Translations under genes and position numbers: made by a program
From: Candidatus Poribacteria bacterium
Lineage (GTDB): Bacteria; Poribacteria; WGA-4E; WGA-3G
Reading direction: 5' to 3'
Assembly: GCA_958295815.1 (NCBI GenBank)
Contig: OY282374.1
Coordinates: forward strand, 1,694,856 to 1,758,855
DNA: 64,000 nucleotides
Notes under the pieces: model-generated
Databases searched by the model: none
Told to the model about the DNA's origin: nothing
What the model saw: the letters and a program-made list of their open reading frames with translations, nothing else
Shown: positions 47,688 through 56,701 of the stretch, piece after piece
Layout: every line of letters begins with the position of its first letter
How positions within the stretch are numbered: position 1 is the first letter of the stretch

Positions 47688-48482
47688 TTAACCCTTTCTG
47701 GTGAACCAATTCATAATGCTCGTGAACAGACCTTTCTGATCGAAGGCAGGGATCGGAATCTGCTGTCCGGTAATCCGTCGCGCAATTCGCATATACGCTT
47801 GTCCACCCTCAGATCCTTCTTCGTAAACAAGTGGGATTCCACGATTTGTTGAGGTAATTACGCCTGTGTCTTCCGGGACAATACCCAAGAGATCGATATT
47901 CAATATATCTATGACATCTTCTTGATCTATCATGCTCCCGTTCCCGACAAGTTCTGGCGAGAACCGATTTAAAACAAGATTGATCGGTTCGATTCTTGCA
48001 TGTTGCAGCAATCCGATAATGCGGTCGGCATCCCGAATCGCGGAGACATCTGGCGTTGTGACAACGATGGCTTCATCGGCACCGGCGGAAGCGTTGCTGA
48101 ACCCACGCTCAATACCAGCAGGCGAATCGACCAAAACGAAATCGTGTGTAGACCGCAACTTATCACATATCGCTTTCATCTGAGCCGGTTGAATATCGTC
48201 TTTATTGTTTTTCTGAGACGCTGCGAGGAGCGTCAAACCGTCAACTCTCCGATCTCTAACCAACGCTTTAGAGAGTTCACATTGTTTGTCTATAACGTCC
48301 ATTGAGGTGTAAACGATACGACTTTCTAAACCCAGAACAATATCAAGATTCCGAAGTCCAACATCTGCGTCAACCAGGACGACCGTTTTACCCAGGAGCG
48401 CAAGTGCCGTCCCTAAATTGGCTGTAGAAGTCGTTTTCCCGACACCTCCCTTTCCTGATGTTACTACGATCACTTTTCCCAT
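47688..48482 (-). CDS. minD: septum site-determining ATPase MinD
   Basis: A 264-residue deviant Walker ATPase: SGKGGVGKTTSTANLG (signature lysine K11, Walker K16), DADVGLRNLDIVLG and VDSPAGIERGF. The C-terminal segment, ending GLFTSIMNWFTRKG, is an amphipathic membrane-targeting helix. It recruits MinC to the membrane and is released by MinE. The gene is preceded by minC with 17 bases between. Confidence 0.95.
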   Translation of the reverse strand: MGKVIVVTSGKGGVGKTTSTANLGTALALLGKTVVLVDADVGLRNLDIVLGLESRIVYTSMDVIDKQCELSKALVRDRRVDGLTLLAASQKNNKDDIQPAQMKAICDKLRSTHDFVLVDSPAGIERGFSNASAGADEAIVVTTPDVSAIRDADRIIGLLQHARIEPINLVLNRFSPELVGNGSMIDQEDVIDILNIDLLGIVPEDTGVITSTNRGIPLVYEEGSEGGQAYMRIARRITGQQIPIPAFDQKGLFTSIMNWFTRKG

Positions 48483-48499
48483 AACCGGAACCTCCTTTG

Positions 48500-49171
48500 T
48501 TAAAACTTAACAAATTTTTCAACTATAATTACATCTTCCGTCCCGATGCGCGCTATTTCTGGATAGCCTCGGGATTTTTGGTCAATAGGTAGACGGTTCA
48601 AATAGTTACCGATCTGAAGCTGCAAAGGCACCAAGTCCATAGCAATGATTACAGATGAAAGTCTGCCATTCATACCGGCGTGTGCATTCCCCCGTAGTGC
48701 ACCTAAGATAACAATATCGCCACCGGCTACCACTTCAGCACCCGAATTGACATCACCATAGATAATCAAGCTGCCTTGCGGGAAATCTTCCGTTTGCCCT
48801 GAACGAATTGTATATGGGATAATCCGAGATGGCTCACTTTCACGGCTGTCCGAAGAATTCACGGCTTGTGGTATGATGTGTGTCGTTGGTGCAGCAGCAA
48901 TCGGCTCCGGAGTTGGCTCATCAGATACCATAATGCCTCGCACTGTCAGATTGTAAGACTCCTTGAGTTTTGACCGTAAATACGCCAACTCATCCTCTTC
49001 CAGAGTCGGACCCTTGACGTCAATCTGCACAGTGGTCCCGGATAAGGGACGATTCATCCGAGACATCTCCTCTTGAATAGCCACTTCTATTTCCGATATA
49101 GATAGATCTGGCTTAATGATTAAATGTAAACCATCTCTATATGCCCTGAGTGCTACAGTTGAATTTGACAT
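48500..49171 (-). CDS. minC: septum site-determining protein MinC
   Basis: A 223-residue MinC. Residues 1-105 form the N-terminal domain that antagonises FtsZ. The C-terminal beta-helix (residues 125-210) shows SGQTEDFPQGSLIIYGDVNSG and GGDIVILGALRGNAHAG, which match the MinC signature. The ATG at 49171 is preferred over an upstream TTG that would add a non-family tail. It is the first gene of the min operon. Confidence 0.93.
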   Translation of the reverse strand: MSNSTVALRAYRDGLHLIIKPDLSISEIEVAIQEEMSRMNRPLSGTTVQIDVKGPTLEEDELAYLRSKLKESYNLTVRGIMVSDEPTPEPIAAAPTTHIIPQAVNSSDSRESEPSRIIPYTIRSGQTEDFPQGSLIIYGDVNSGAEVVAGGDIVILGALRGNAHAGMNGRLSSVIIAMDLVPLQLQIGNYLNRLPIDQKSRGYPEIARIGTEDVIIVEKFVKF

Positions 49172-49238
49172 TTTCACTGAATCTCGATTCAATAATTTCA
49201 ATAATATGAAGGATTTCCTCGGAGGTGCAACCTTGGGG

Positions 49239-50519
49239 TCAAGATTTGCTATCTAATTGCGCTAAGACATAAGGTCCCTCAGGAATCACCGCAATTTGAG
49301 CCTCTGCTCCGTACCGTTCTAAGAGTTCTTCAATACCTTCCTGCGCATTCTTCAGTGGGTGCACGAACAGTTTTGCGCGTTGGTGATACGGAATGCCATC
49401 GGTATAGAAATAGATATCTGCTTTCCGGGCAACCTTTGCCAATTCTTCAAGCTGCCACTGATCAATAACAAAATTCGCTGGGTTGTAAAGTCCTTGGACA
49501 AACGATGTTAAATCATCGGTTTTAAAAATTAAGTCTGTAAACGGTTTACTGCCGATACCCTCGCTACATGCCGCAACAAGCAAGATACTCCCACCCTGTT
49601 TCACGATTTCAACAGCCGTCAACAAGCCTTTTATTGCTTGATAGAACGTTGTATCCAAGGGGTAACCCGCACTTGAGACGACGACAACATCTGCAGGGTT
49701 CGGGAGTGTAACCTTTGCATGTTCTTCGACAAACGCCGCACCGATACGATGAGATTTAACCATATCACCGGCAAAAACCCCTGTGATCCGACGTTCCTTG
49801 TCAATCGCAACATTCAGGTTAAAGTCGGCTCCTGCCATCAGTGCGATTTCTGTTGCCTCTAAATGAAACGGGTTGCCATCCAAGATGCCGACAGACGATT
49901 TTGGGTGTTCCATGAGTTCCGGTCCATGCATCACCTTCATCGTCTCAATAGAGGCAATCCCTGGGCAAATTGCCTTCCTACCGCCAGAATAACCCGCCAT
50001 CAAGTGTGGTTCAATCAATCCAGTGATAATTTTCAGGTCTGATTCAAGATAAGTTTTATCGATGTGAACTGGGGTGCCGTTTTCTGTTCTGCCTAAATAT
50101 GTGTGTGTTTCTGACTTCTGCGAAAAGTGGTTCACGATCCGGTAACGTTCCATAATATCGCGCCCAACCATTATTTCCAGTTCTTCGGCGTTATTAGGAC
50201 GGTGGATACCGGTCGCAATGAGGATAGTAATTCGATCGCGTGGGATACCTGATGCTTCAAGCGTTTCCAACATCGGGGGTAGGATAACTTTGTTTGGCAC
50301 GGGACGGGTTATATCAGAGATTACGATACACGCTGATTTACGTCCCTTCGCTATCTCAGCCAAGGGTGGTGAGGCGATAGGCTGCGCAATTGCCTCCCGA
50401 ACCGCGCCATCTTCATCCGGGAGTGGAATGCTGTCCGAGATTTCAAGGACCCTGACAACGTTCTTATCCGGAATTTCGATGGGTAGTGTTCCGGTACCAT
50501 ATCTCATTTTCACTCGCAT
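49239..50519 (-). CDS. larA: LarA family nickel-pincer racemase
   Basis: A 426-residue protein of the LarA family. Four residues that hold the nickel-pincer cofactor and the substrate in Lactobacillus LarA (H108, H174, K184, H200) all appear two positions earlier here: H106 (TGIHRPN), H172 and K182 (PHLMAGYSGGRK), and H198 (MHGPE). The family racemises lactate or other 2-hydroxyacids and needs LarB, LarC and LarE to make the cofactor; none of these is in the window. It may therefore act on another 2-hydroxyacid. Confidence 0.92.
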   Translation of the reverse strand: MRVKMRYGTGTLPIEIPDKNVVRVLEISDSIPLPDEDGAVREAIAQPIASPPLAEIAKGRKSACIVISDITRPVPNKVILPPMLETLEASGIPRDRITILIATGIHRPNNAEELEIMVGRDIMERYRIVNHFSQKSETHTYLGRTENGTPVHIDKTYLESDLKIITGLIEPHLMAGYSGGRKAICPGIASIETMKVMHGPELMEHPKSSVGILDGNPFHLEATEIALMAGADFNLNVAIDKERRITGVFAGDMVKSHRIGAAFVEEHAKVTLPNPADVVVVSSAGYPLDTTFYQAIKGLLTAVEIVKQGGSILLVAACSEGIGSKPFTDLIFKTDDLTSFVQGLYNPANFVIDQWQLEELAKVARKADIYFYTDGIPYHQRAKLFVHPLKNAQEGIEELLERYGAEAQIAVIPEGPYVLAQLDSKS

Positions 50520-51009
50520 GTCGAATTTTTCCCTTCGGGTTGGCTAAACAAAATACTATGCTGGCGCACGTTTGGCGGAAAAAACAATCTCCTGAAAGTA
50601 TTATACCTTTTTTTTCAAAAAAAATCAAATTATTTATCTGTTTTTTTCTACCCTAAGTCGCTATCTAACTGAAAAAAATGTATAAACCGCATAGAAATCA
50701 TATGAAAACAATATTATATTATATAATTTTTTTATCTAATTCATACATTAGTGTGCTTTATTGTAACACGCTCTTCCAGTGTTAATCAAGTTAAATCGAC
50801 AATAAATGATTAATATTTCGTAAAGAATGTATCATTTTGTGAATATTATTAAAAAATTAAACAATTTTTGTAGGACGCTCTCAAAATTGTACTATAAAAA
50901 TACAATTTGTTCCGCTGGCGAGGTTTCCAAACTCGCTTCTTCCATTTCCCGACTTGTAACTCACAACCCATAACCCACAACCCATAACCAACTTCCCTAA
51001 TTCATAACC
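50520..51009. other. AT-rich intergenic region
   Basis: About 490 bases of very AT-rich sequence between the divergent larA and the small unknown gene. It contains one GGCGAGG-type half hairpin near 50917 and the ACAACCCATAACCC repeat near 50960. No gene is seen. Confidence 0.5.
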
Positions 51010-51038
51010 TTGACTTTTTTACCATAACATGTTAGAAT
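51010..51038 (+). promoter_or_regulatory. putative sigma70 promoter
   Basis: TTGACT and TAGAAT with a 17-base spacer, 58 bases upstream of the ATG at 51097. It is one of the better consensus matches in the window. Confidence 0.6.
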
Positions 51039-51096
51039 GCCTACATAAAATCTGTCCATCTAACTACTATAATTTTCAAAACGGAGAAACAAGGTA

Positions 51097-51510
51097 ATGC
51101 AGCGCATTGAAGTTACCACAAAACCCAACGGCGCAGGTCGCAACTGGTTAGAAGTCGGCCATTTCGAGACTGACACCCTCGGACGCAATCAGTGGGTGAA
51201 AAAGAACGTACCCCATCAGGAATCGAAACTAACTGTAGATAGGCAGTACTCCCCACGCGGTGAAACTATCGACTGGATCGTCATCATTCCTGAAAACTAT
51301 CCTTTCGCGCTCGCTAAAGTTACCTATGATCGGCTGAATCCAAAAGAAATTGAACTGCTCTGGGATCCTAATGCGACATCGCAAACCGAGACAGAGACTG
51401 AACAGACGGAGACACAGCCAGATCGTGAAGAAAAAATCAAACGCGCCTTTGAACTCGCTACCGACAACGATGAACTCACAAATCTCCTCAAAGAACTCCT
51501 CCCACCTTAA
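51097..51510 (+). CDS. small protein of unknown function
   Basis: A 137-residue protein with no signal or membrane segment. The first 90 residues look like an alpha/beta domain (GHFETDTLGRNQWVKKNV; DWIVIIPENYPFALAKVTY; LNPKEIELLWDP). A Thr/Glu/Gln-rich linker (TETETEQTETQPDREE) and a short C-terminal helix follow. It has its own promoter and a GGAGAAA ribosome binding site. No family recognised. Confidence 0.65.
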   Translation: MQRIEVTTKPNGAGRNWLEVGHFETDTLGRNQWVKKNVPHQESKLTVDRQYSPRGETIDWIVIIPENYPFALAKVTYDRLNPKEIELLWDPNATSQTETETEQTETQPDREEKIKRAFELATDNDELTNLLKELLPP

Positions 51511-51652
51511 GATTCCACATCCTGATTCCCAACTCATAACTCATAACTCACAATCCTTGTGGGAGGGGTTTGTAACCTCGACTCTTTCTGACCACTGATT
51601 GCTGACTGCTATTTGTGGGAGGGGTTTGTAACCTCGACTCTTCCTGACTGCT

Positions 51653-51864
51653 GACGGCACACGGAGTGTGCCTACTACTTTGTCTCCCCGATTCTTTCTG
51701 ACGGCACACGGAGTGTGTCTGCTACTTTGTAACCCCCGATTCTTGCTGACGGCACACGGAGTGTGTCTGCTACTTTGTAACCCCCGATTCTTGCTGACGG
51801 CACACGGAGTGTGCCTGCTACTTTGCATTATTATACGGCACACGGAGTGTGCCTACTACTTTGT
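51653..51864. repeat. five-copy GGCACACGGAGTGTGCC hairpin array
   Basis: Five copies of GACGGCACACGGAGTGTGYCT with RCTACTTTG behind it, starting at 51653, 51700, 51748, 51796 and 51834. GGCACAC-GGA-GTGTGCC is a perfect 7-bp hairpin in copies 1, 4 and 5. The spacers (17-20 bases, CCCCGATTCTT type) are nearly the same, so this is not a CRISPR. Two GGGAGGGGTTTGTAACC units precede it at about 51558 and 51614. It fills the gap before the convergent nucleotidyltransferase gene. Confidence 0.9.
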
Positions 51865-51878
51865 CCGCCGATTCTTTT

Positions 51879-53273
51879 TTACCATCCGTACCGCTCAGGT
51901 CCCCACGGTTTTGTAATCAACTCCTGCTTCGCCATCACCATGGTTTTGCTTGGAACATCGTCGTATAAAATAACACCCGGTCCGACAACACTATAAGAAC
52001 CGATACGTCTACCCGGCATAAGGATCGCGTTCACACCTGTCCGGCAATAGTCACCCATATAAGTCGAGTTTGACCCGTATGACGGTACCTCATGCCGTCC
52101 CTCCACCTGTATAGACGTGTCTCCGTCATCGAATCGGAGCGTTCCGCAGACGGTCGCTGCTCCAATATCCGTAGCACATCCGAATACCCCTGACATCTCG
52201 CAATAATGGTAGAGGTAAACCTTATCAAACAGGACACCTGACATCTCCGCACCGTGCCCAATAATACACCGATTTCCGATCGCACTACTCCCGACATCAC
52301 AATAATCACTAATCCTGCACTGATCGCCGACGAGGATATTTCCGTGTAAAATTGCGCCGTTTGTAATGTTATTATTCGCACCCGCAATGAGTGTGCCGTT
52401 GACAACAACGCGTGGACCAATCACAGAGTTTTTACCTAAAACCACGTGTCCATTAATTTCAGCAGCATCTGAAATCCGCGCACCCGGTGCAACCTGATCC
52501 TCCGTGACCTGTTTCGCAAGGTAGGCGACCAAACGATCGTTTGCTTCCAACACGTGCCACGGTTTATCAACATCAACGAGGAACTCTGTCGCCTGAACCG
52601 CCAACACTGTTTTCCCCTCGTCAATCATAAGTTGCAGAGATTGCGCAATTTCAGATTCAGGGGGTGGCATCCCGCCAACAGGGACCCTTGTAACAATACC
52701 CGGATTCCTTAGGAGATAAGATGTCGCGCTACTACGGAAGGCGTACACACCACAGAGCCGATGCGAACCACCGCGTGGGTGTCCTTCAATACCGGTGAGC
52801 GTCGAGGCACTTTCTCCATTGACCGCTGCCGTGCCAATACCCGCACATAGCCAATTGCTTGCGTCCTCGTTTCCGAGCGGTTGCACAAGTGCTCCCGCTT
52901 CCACGTCAGCGGAACGGAATTCTTTAATAAAATTGCGGAGATTCTCAGGGGCGGTTACGATGTCACCGTAGACCACGAGGTAAGGTTCGTCTTCGAGATG
53001 ATCTGCGGCAGTCAGCACCGCGCTTGCGGTGCCGTCAGGAGTGTGTTGCGTAACAAAAACAACATTTGGCATATCAGCGAGGGCACCACGCACCTGTTGC
53101 GCGTGATGCCCGACCACAACGACAACGCGTTCACATCCTGCTTCCACCAAACTCTCTACGAGTCGGCGGACAATCGGTTTATTGGCAACCGGAATCGTGC
53201 ATTTCTGCCGAAATTCCCCATAGGGCCACGCTTTACGTCCTAATCCTGCGGCGAGAACAATCGCTGTTTTCAT
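51879..53273 (-). CDS. GlmU-like sugar nucleotidyltransferase with left-handed beta-helix
   Basis: A 464-residue protein with an N-terminal nucleotidyltransferase domain (1-230) and a C-terminal left-handed beta-helix of hexapeptide repeats (about 260-440, VVLGKNSVIGPRVVVNG; GAILHGNILVGDQC). The layout is that of GlmU. The nucleotide-binding signature reads AAGLGRKAWP in place of the usual AAGxGTRM. A uridylyl- or thymidylyltransferase with a changed acceptor pocket, or a regulator, is possible. The ATG at 53273 begins just after a 24-bp direct repeat. Confidence 0.87.
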   Translation of the reverse strand: MKTAIVLAAGLGRKAWPYGEFRQKCTIPVANKPIVRRLVESLVEAGCERVVVVVGHHAQQVRGALADMPNVVFVTQHTPDGTASAVLTAADHLEDEPYLVVYGDIVTAPENLRNFIKEFRSADVEAGALVQPLGNEDASNWLCAGIGTAAVNGESASTLTGIEGHPRGGSHRLCGVYAFRSSATSYLLRNPGIVTRVPVGGMPPPESEIAQSLQLMIDEGKTVLAVQATEFLVDVDKPWHVLEANDRLVAYLAKQVTEDQVAPGARISDAAEINGHVVLGKNSVIGPRVVVNGTLIAGANNNITNGAILHGNILVGDQCRISDYCDVGSSAIGNRCIIGHGAEMSGVLFDKVYLYHYCEMSGVFGCATDIGAATVCGTLRFDDGDTSIQVEGRHEVPSYGSNSTYMGDYCRTGVNAILMPGRRIGSYSVVGPGVILYDDVPSKTMVMAKQELITKPWGPERYGW

Positions 53274-53282
53274 GTAAAGTAT

Positions 53283-54514
<1,232 letters not shown>

Positions 54515-54518
54515 TAAT

Positions 54519-54651
54519 CAGGACTTACGCAAATTAGCACGGAATGATAGATTATTTTCTTTATAAACCCCCTAACAAATCAACGGTATGAATGCCGTAT
54601 GGCATTCACCGCCCCTTATCAGGGGGACTTATGAACGCGCTGCGTAAGTGC
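54519..54651. mobile_element. MITE-like element with 7-bp target duplication
   Basis: A 133-base non-coding element with terminal inverted repeats GGACTTACGCA (left) and TGCGTAAGTGC (right), nine bases perfect (ACTTACGCA/TGCGTAAGT). It is flanked by TAGTAAT on both sides (54512-54518 and 54652-54658). Inside are hairpins GAATGCCGTATGGCATTC and CCCCTTATCAGGGG. The left target copy is made partly of the last bases of the 12-bp array, so the element went into the edge of module copy 1. No transposase is encoded here. Confidence 0.75.
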
Positions 54652-54663
54652 TAGTAATAAAAT

Positions 54664-54692
54664 TTGCATTTATCTGCGTTATGTTATATACT
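54664..54692 (+). promoter_or_regulatory. putative promoter of the 310-residue unknown gene
   Basis: TTGCAT and TATACT with a 17-base spacer, 70 bases before the ATG at 54762. Confidence 0.5.
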
Positions 54693-54696
54693 TTAT

Positions 54697-54725
54697 ATAG
54701 TATAAACTATTTTTGTTTATACTAT
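54697..54725. promoter_or_regulatory. 11-bp inverted repeat operator or hairpin
   Basis: ATAGTATAAAC and GTTTATACTAT are perfect complements with a 7-base spacer. They begin 5 bases after the predicted -10, over the expected transcription start. This suits an operator for a dimeric repressor or a 5'-end hairpin of the message. Confidence 0.6.
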
Positions 54726-54761
54726 GATGAATATCCTATTTTATGAGAAGGAAGATTAGTA

Positions 54762-55694
54762 ATGCAGACAATGAAAGCACAAGTTTCTCCGCAAGACCTG
54801 CTGAGTGATGAGGCTTTGACGAAAATGACCATTGAGTACGGACCGAGTGTAAAAGAGTTAGCCGAGATGTTCAGTGGGTATGAATATATTGATGAAATGA
54901 TCAAGCATGCCGGGCAATATGCCGCTCAACAATTAGGGCATCCCATTGGACTCAATTTAAATGAAGTGGATTCACATACGCTTGAGACAATTCGAGCCGT
55001 AACCAGTGGGATATTACAGAGATTAGTTCCAGGTTTTATATCCGACACACATCGTGAGTTTTTTGTCCGTTGTCACGCACGTGGGCTCTCTACCTCCGAG
55101 GCATTTATGGAGTTGATACCCGAAGATAAGACTATACAACGTTTTATACAGCACGATGCCGTAGGTCTCGGACCACTCAAAAGTATGTTGGTAACCCGAT
55201 TGGCATATCTCAAACCCGGTTCAACCCGATGGCCCGAAAAGAAATACGGCGCAATCTGGCGGGACGAACGGGAACGCCATAAAAAAGAGGTAGATGACAT
55301 TCCATTCACTTCTCGAACCGAGCAGGCTGCACTGTTAGCCAAGCATGCCGGACGTCTTGACGGTCTATTAGAGCATAATGAGCACTCCGCTGCTGATTGG
55401 CAGTTATTGACGAATTCCCTCGTTAAAACGCTGGAGAGTTTACGAAAAGTGTCAACGGTTGAGCAACAGGAACCTACCCATCTATCTGGGACGCAGCTTA
55501 TTGGTGTCTTAGAACGGTTAACCCTTGCCTTAGATGCGCCTGAGCAACTCGCACCGGGTACTGACACTGACGCACTTGTTGGCGTGCTTGAACGATTAAC
55601 GCTTGCACTGAAATCTCCGAGCCACGAGGTGGTTGCAGACCAAGTTAAAGCCATTCCCGCAAATACCAATGCCGATGACGGCAGTTCAGTGTAA
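54762..55694 (+). CDS. unknown protein between inverted repeat modules
   Basis: A 310-residue soluble protein with no recognised family. Most of it should be helical. Residues 100-180 hold CHARGLSTSEAFMELIPEDK and WPEKKYGAIWRDERERHKKE, a charged segment that could bind nucleic acid. Two near-identical 17-residue helices, LIGVLERLTLALDAPEQ (246-262) and LVGVLERLTLALKSPSH (272-288), lie 26 residues apart near the Asp/Asn-rich C-terminus. GAAGGAAGA precedes the start. It has its own promoter and operator-like palindrome and is enclosed by modules 1 and 2. It may be linked to the repeats, but this is inference. Confidence 0.75.
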   Translation: MQTMKAQVSPQDLLSDEALTKMTIEYGPSVKELAEMFSGYEYIDEMIKHAGQYAAQQLGHPIGLNLNEVDSHTLETIRAVTSGILQRLVPGFISDTHREFFVRCHARGLSTSEAFMELIPEDKTIQRFIQHDAVGLGPLKSMLVTRLAYLKPGSTRWPEKKYGAIWRDERERHKKEVDDIPFTSRTEQAALLAKHAGRLDGLLEHNEHSAADWQLLTNSLVKTLESLRKVSTVEQQEPTHLSGTQLIGVLERLTLALDAPEQLAPGTDTDALVGVLERLTLALKSPSHEVVADQVKAIPANTNADDGSSV

Positions 55695-55727
55695 GCAGTT
55701 CTGTTCGACTGAGGTATATTTGCTACT

Positions 55728-55785
55728 GGCGAGGTTATCAGATTAAGCAATTATATTGTATCTATCTGTGATATAATGCCTCGCC
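55728..55785. repeat. GGCGAGG-class hairpin repeat
   Basis: GGCGAGG (55728-55734) and CCTCGCC (55779-55785) enclose 44 bases. It follows the unknown gene and precedes module copy 2. Confidence 0.6.
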
Positions 55786-55872
55786 ATTCCATTGATACTA
55801 TGAATCCTCTAAACCCTGATTCAACATGCAGTTTGAGGTGCGAAATAAGACACTTTTACAGCACATTCTATG

Positions 55873-56244
55873 GCGCGTTCTGTGGCGCGTTCTATAGCGC
55901 GTTCTATGGCGCGTTCTGTAGCGCGTTCTGTAGCGCGTTCTATAGCGCGTTCTATAGCGCGTTCTATGGCGCGTTCTATAGCGCGTTCTATGGCGCGTTC
56001 TATGGCGCGTTCTGTAGCACTTTCACCGTAAAAAATACTGAAGCTGACTGCCCATCGAAAAAACACAACCCACAATCACTGTGAAAATTTCATAGCAAAT
56101 TTCATAGCACTCCTCACACTAACCCTACCCAAAAACACCAAAAAACCCAGTTGTCATCTGTGTTAACGGTCTCTCTCCAAATCCCACACATTTCCTATGC
56201 TGCTATGAAAACTATGAAATTAGCTACCCACCAATCCTCCCTTA
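55873..56244 (+). repeat. repeat module copy 2 (12-unit 12-bp array plus conserved block)
   Basis: 55873-56016 is twelve units of GCGCGTTCTRTR with only the last bases varying (ATA, ATG, GTA, GTG). The conserved block to about 56244 follows: AGCACTTTCACCGTAAAAAA, AATTTCATAGCAAATTTCAT, GTTAACGGTCTCTCTCCAAA, GCTATGAAAACTATGAAATT and CCCACCAATCCTCCC. Frames read from the array (ERAI repeats) have no other support as protein. Confidence 0.9.
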
Positions 56245-56292
56245 AAATGCACTTTCTTCTATCACCAACCACGACCACTAACCGCGATTACT

Positions 56293-56336
56293 TTATCCTG
56301 AGAATCCTTGAATCCTGAAAATCCTGGTTCTGACAA
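56293..56336. repeat. AATCCTTGAATCCTGAAAATCC dispersed element
   Basis: A member of the GATTCAGACA family (here ending GGTTCTGACAA). It is followed near 56357-56385 by GAATGCCACACGGCATTCATACCGTTGATTT, which is nearly the reverse complement of the centre of the MITE-like element at 54519. The 1007-base gap from 55695 to 56701 has no gene. Confidence 0.65.
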
Positions 56337-56442
56337 TCCCTTACTGACCGCTGACTCGGGGAATGCCACACGGCATTCATACCGTTGATTTTGATAGCTG
56401 ACCACCATTCCTCCCACAACCCATAACCCTAAGATATTTTAC

Positions 56443-56470
56443 TTGATTTTTTCTTGAAATCTGCTATTAT
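56443..56470 (+). promoter_or_regulatory. putative promoter of the hsd operon
   Basis: TTGATT and TATTAT with a 16-base spacer. If used, the three GCCCCAGCGGGGC hairpins would lie in the leader before hsdM. Confidence 0.4.
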
Positions 56471-56490
56471 TTTAATGTGAGTTCGGTTTA

Positions 56491-56620
56491 AGTATGTTAT
56501 CTATAGCCCCAGCGGGGCGATAGGTGTATAGAAGTATGTTATCTATAGCCCCAGCGGGGCGATAGGTGTATAGAACGTCCGTGGTCAGATTCAATAAGCC
56601 CCAGCGGGGCGACAGGTGTG
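56491..56620. repeat. three GCCCCAGCGGGGCGA units (REP-like)
   Basis: Units of AGTATGTTATCTATAGCCCC-AGCGGGGCGATAGGTGTATAG at 56491 and 56533 (42-base period) and a shorter third one ending at 56620. GCCCC-A-GCGGGGC is a near-perfect hairpin. Two copies in the opposite orientation lie beyond hsdR at 62875. Confidence 0.88.
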
Positions 56621-56701
56621 ATTAATTACCATTTCTTCTACCGACCTGTCACCCTACTACGCGAATCATAATATAAACACGATACATAGAGAAGGAAGTG
56701 C

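Noticed and set aside
51653-51864. CRISPR-like spacing of a 28-base repeat with short spacers
   Set aside because: The spacers are nearly identical to each other (CCCCGATTCTT type), too short, and no cas gene is present. It is a tandem repeat.
55821-56075. Reverse-strand ERAI-repeat protein
   Set aside because: The frame is a product of the 12-bp minisatellite. It has no ribosome binding site and no second line of support; kept only as a question in the findings.
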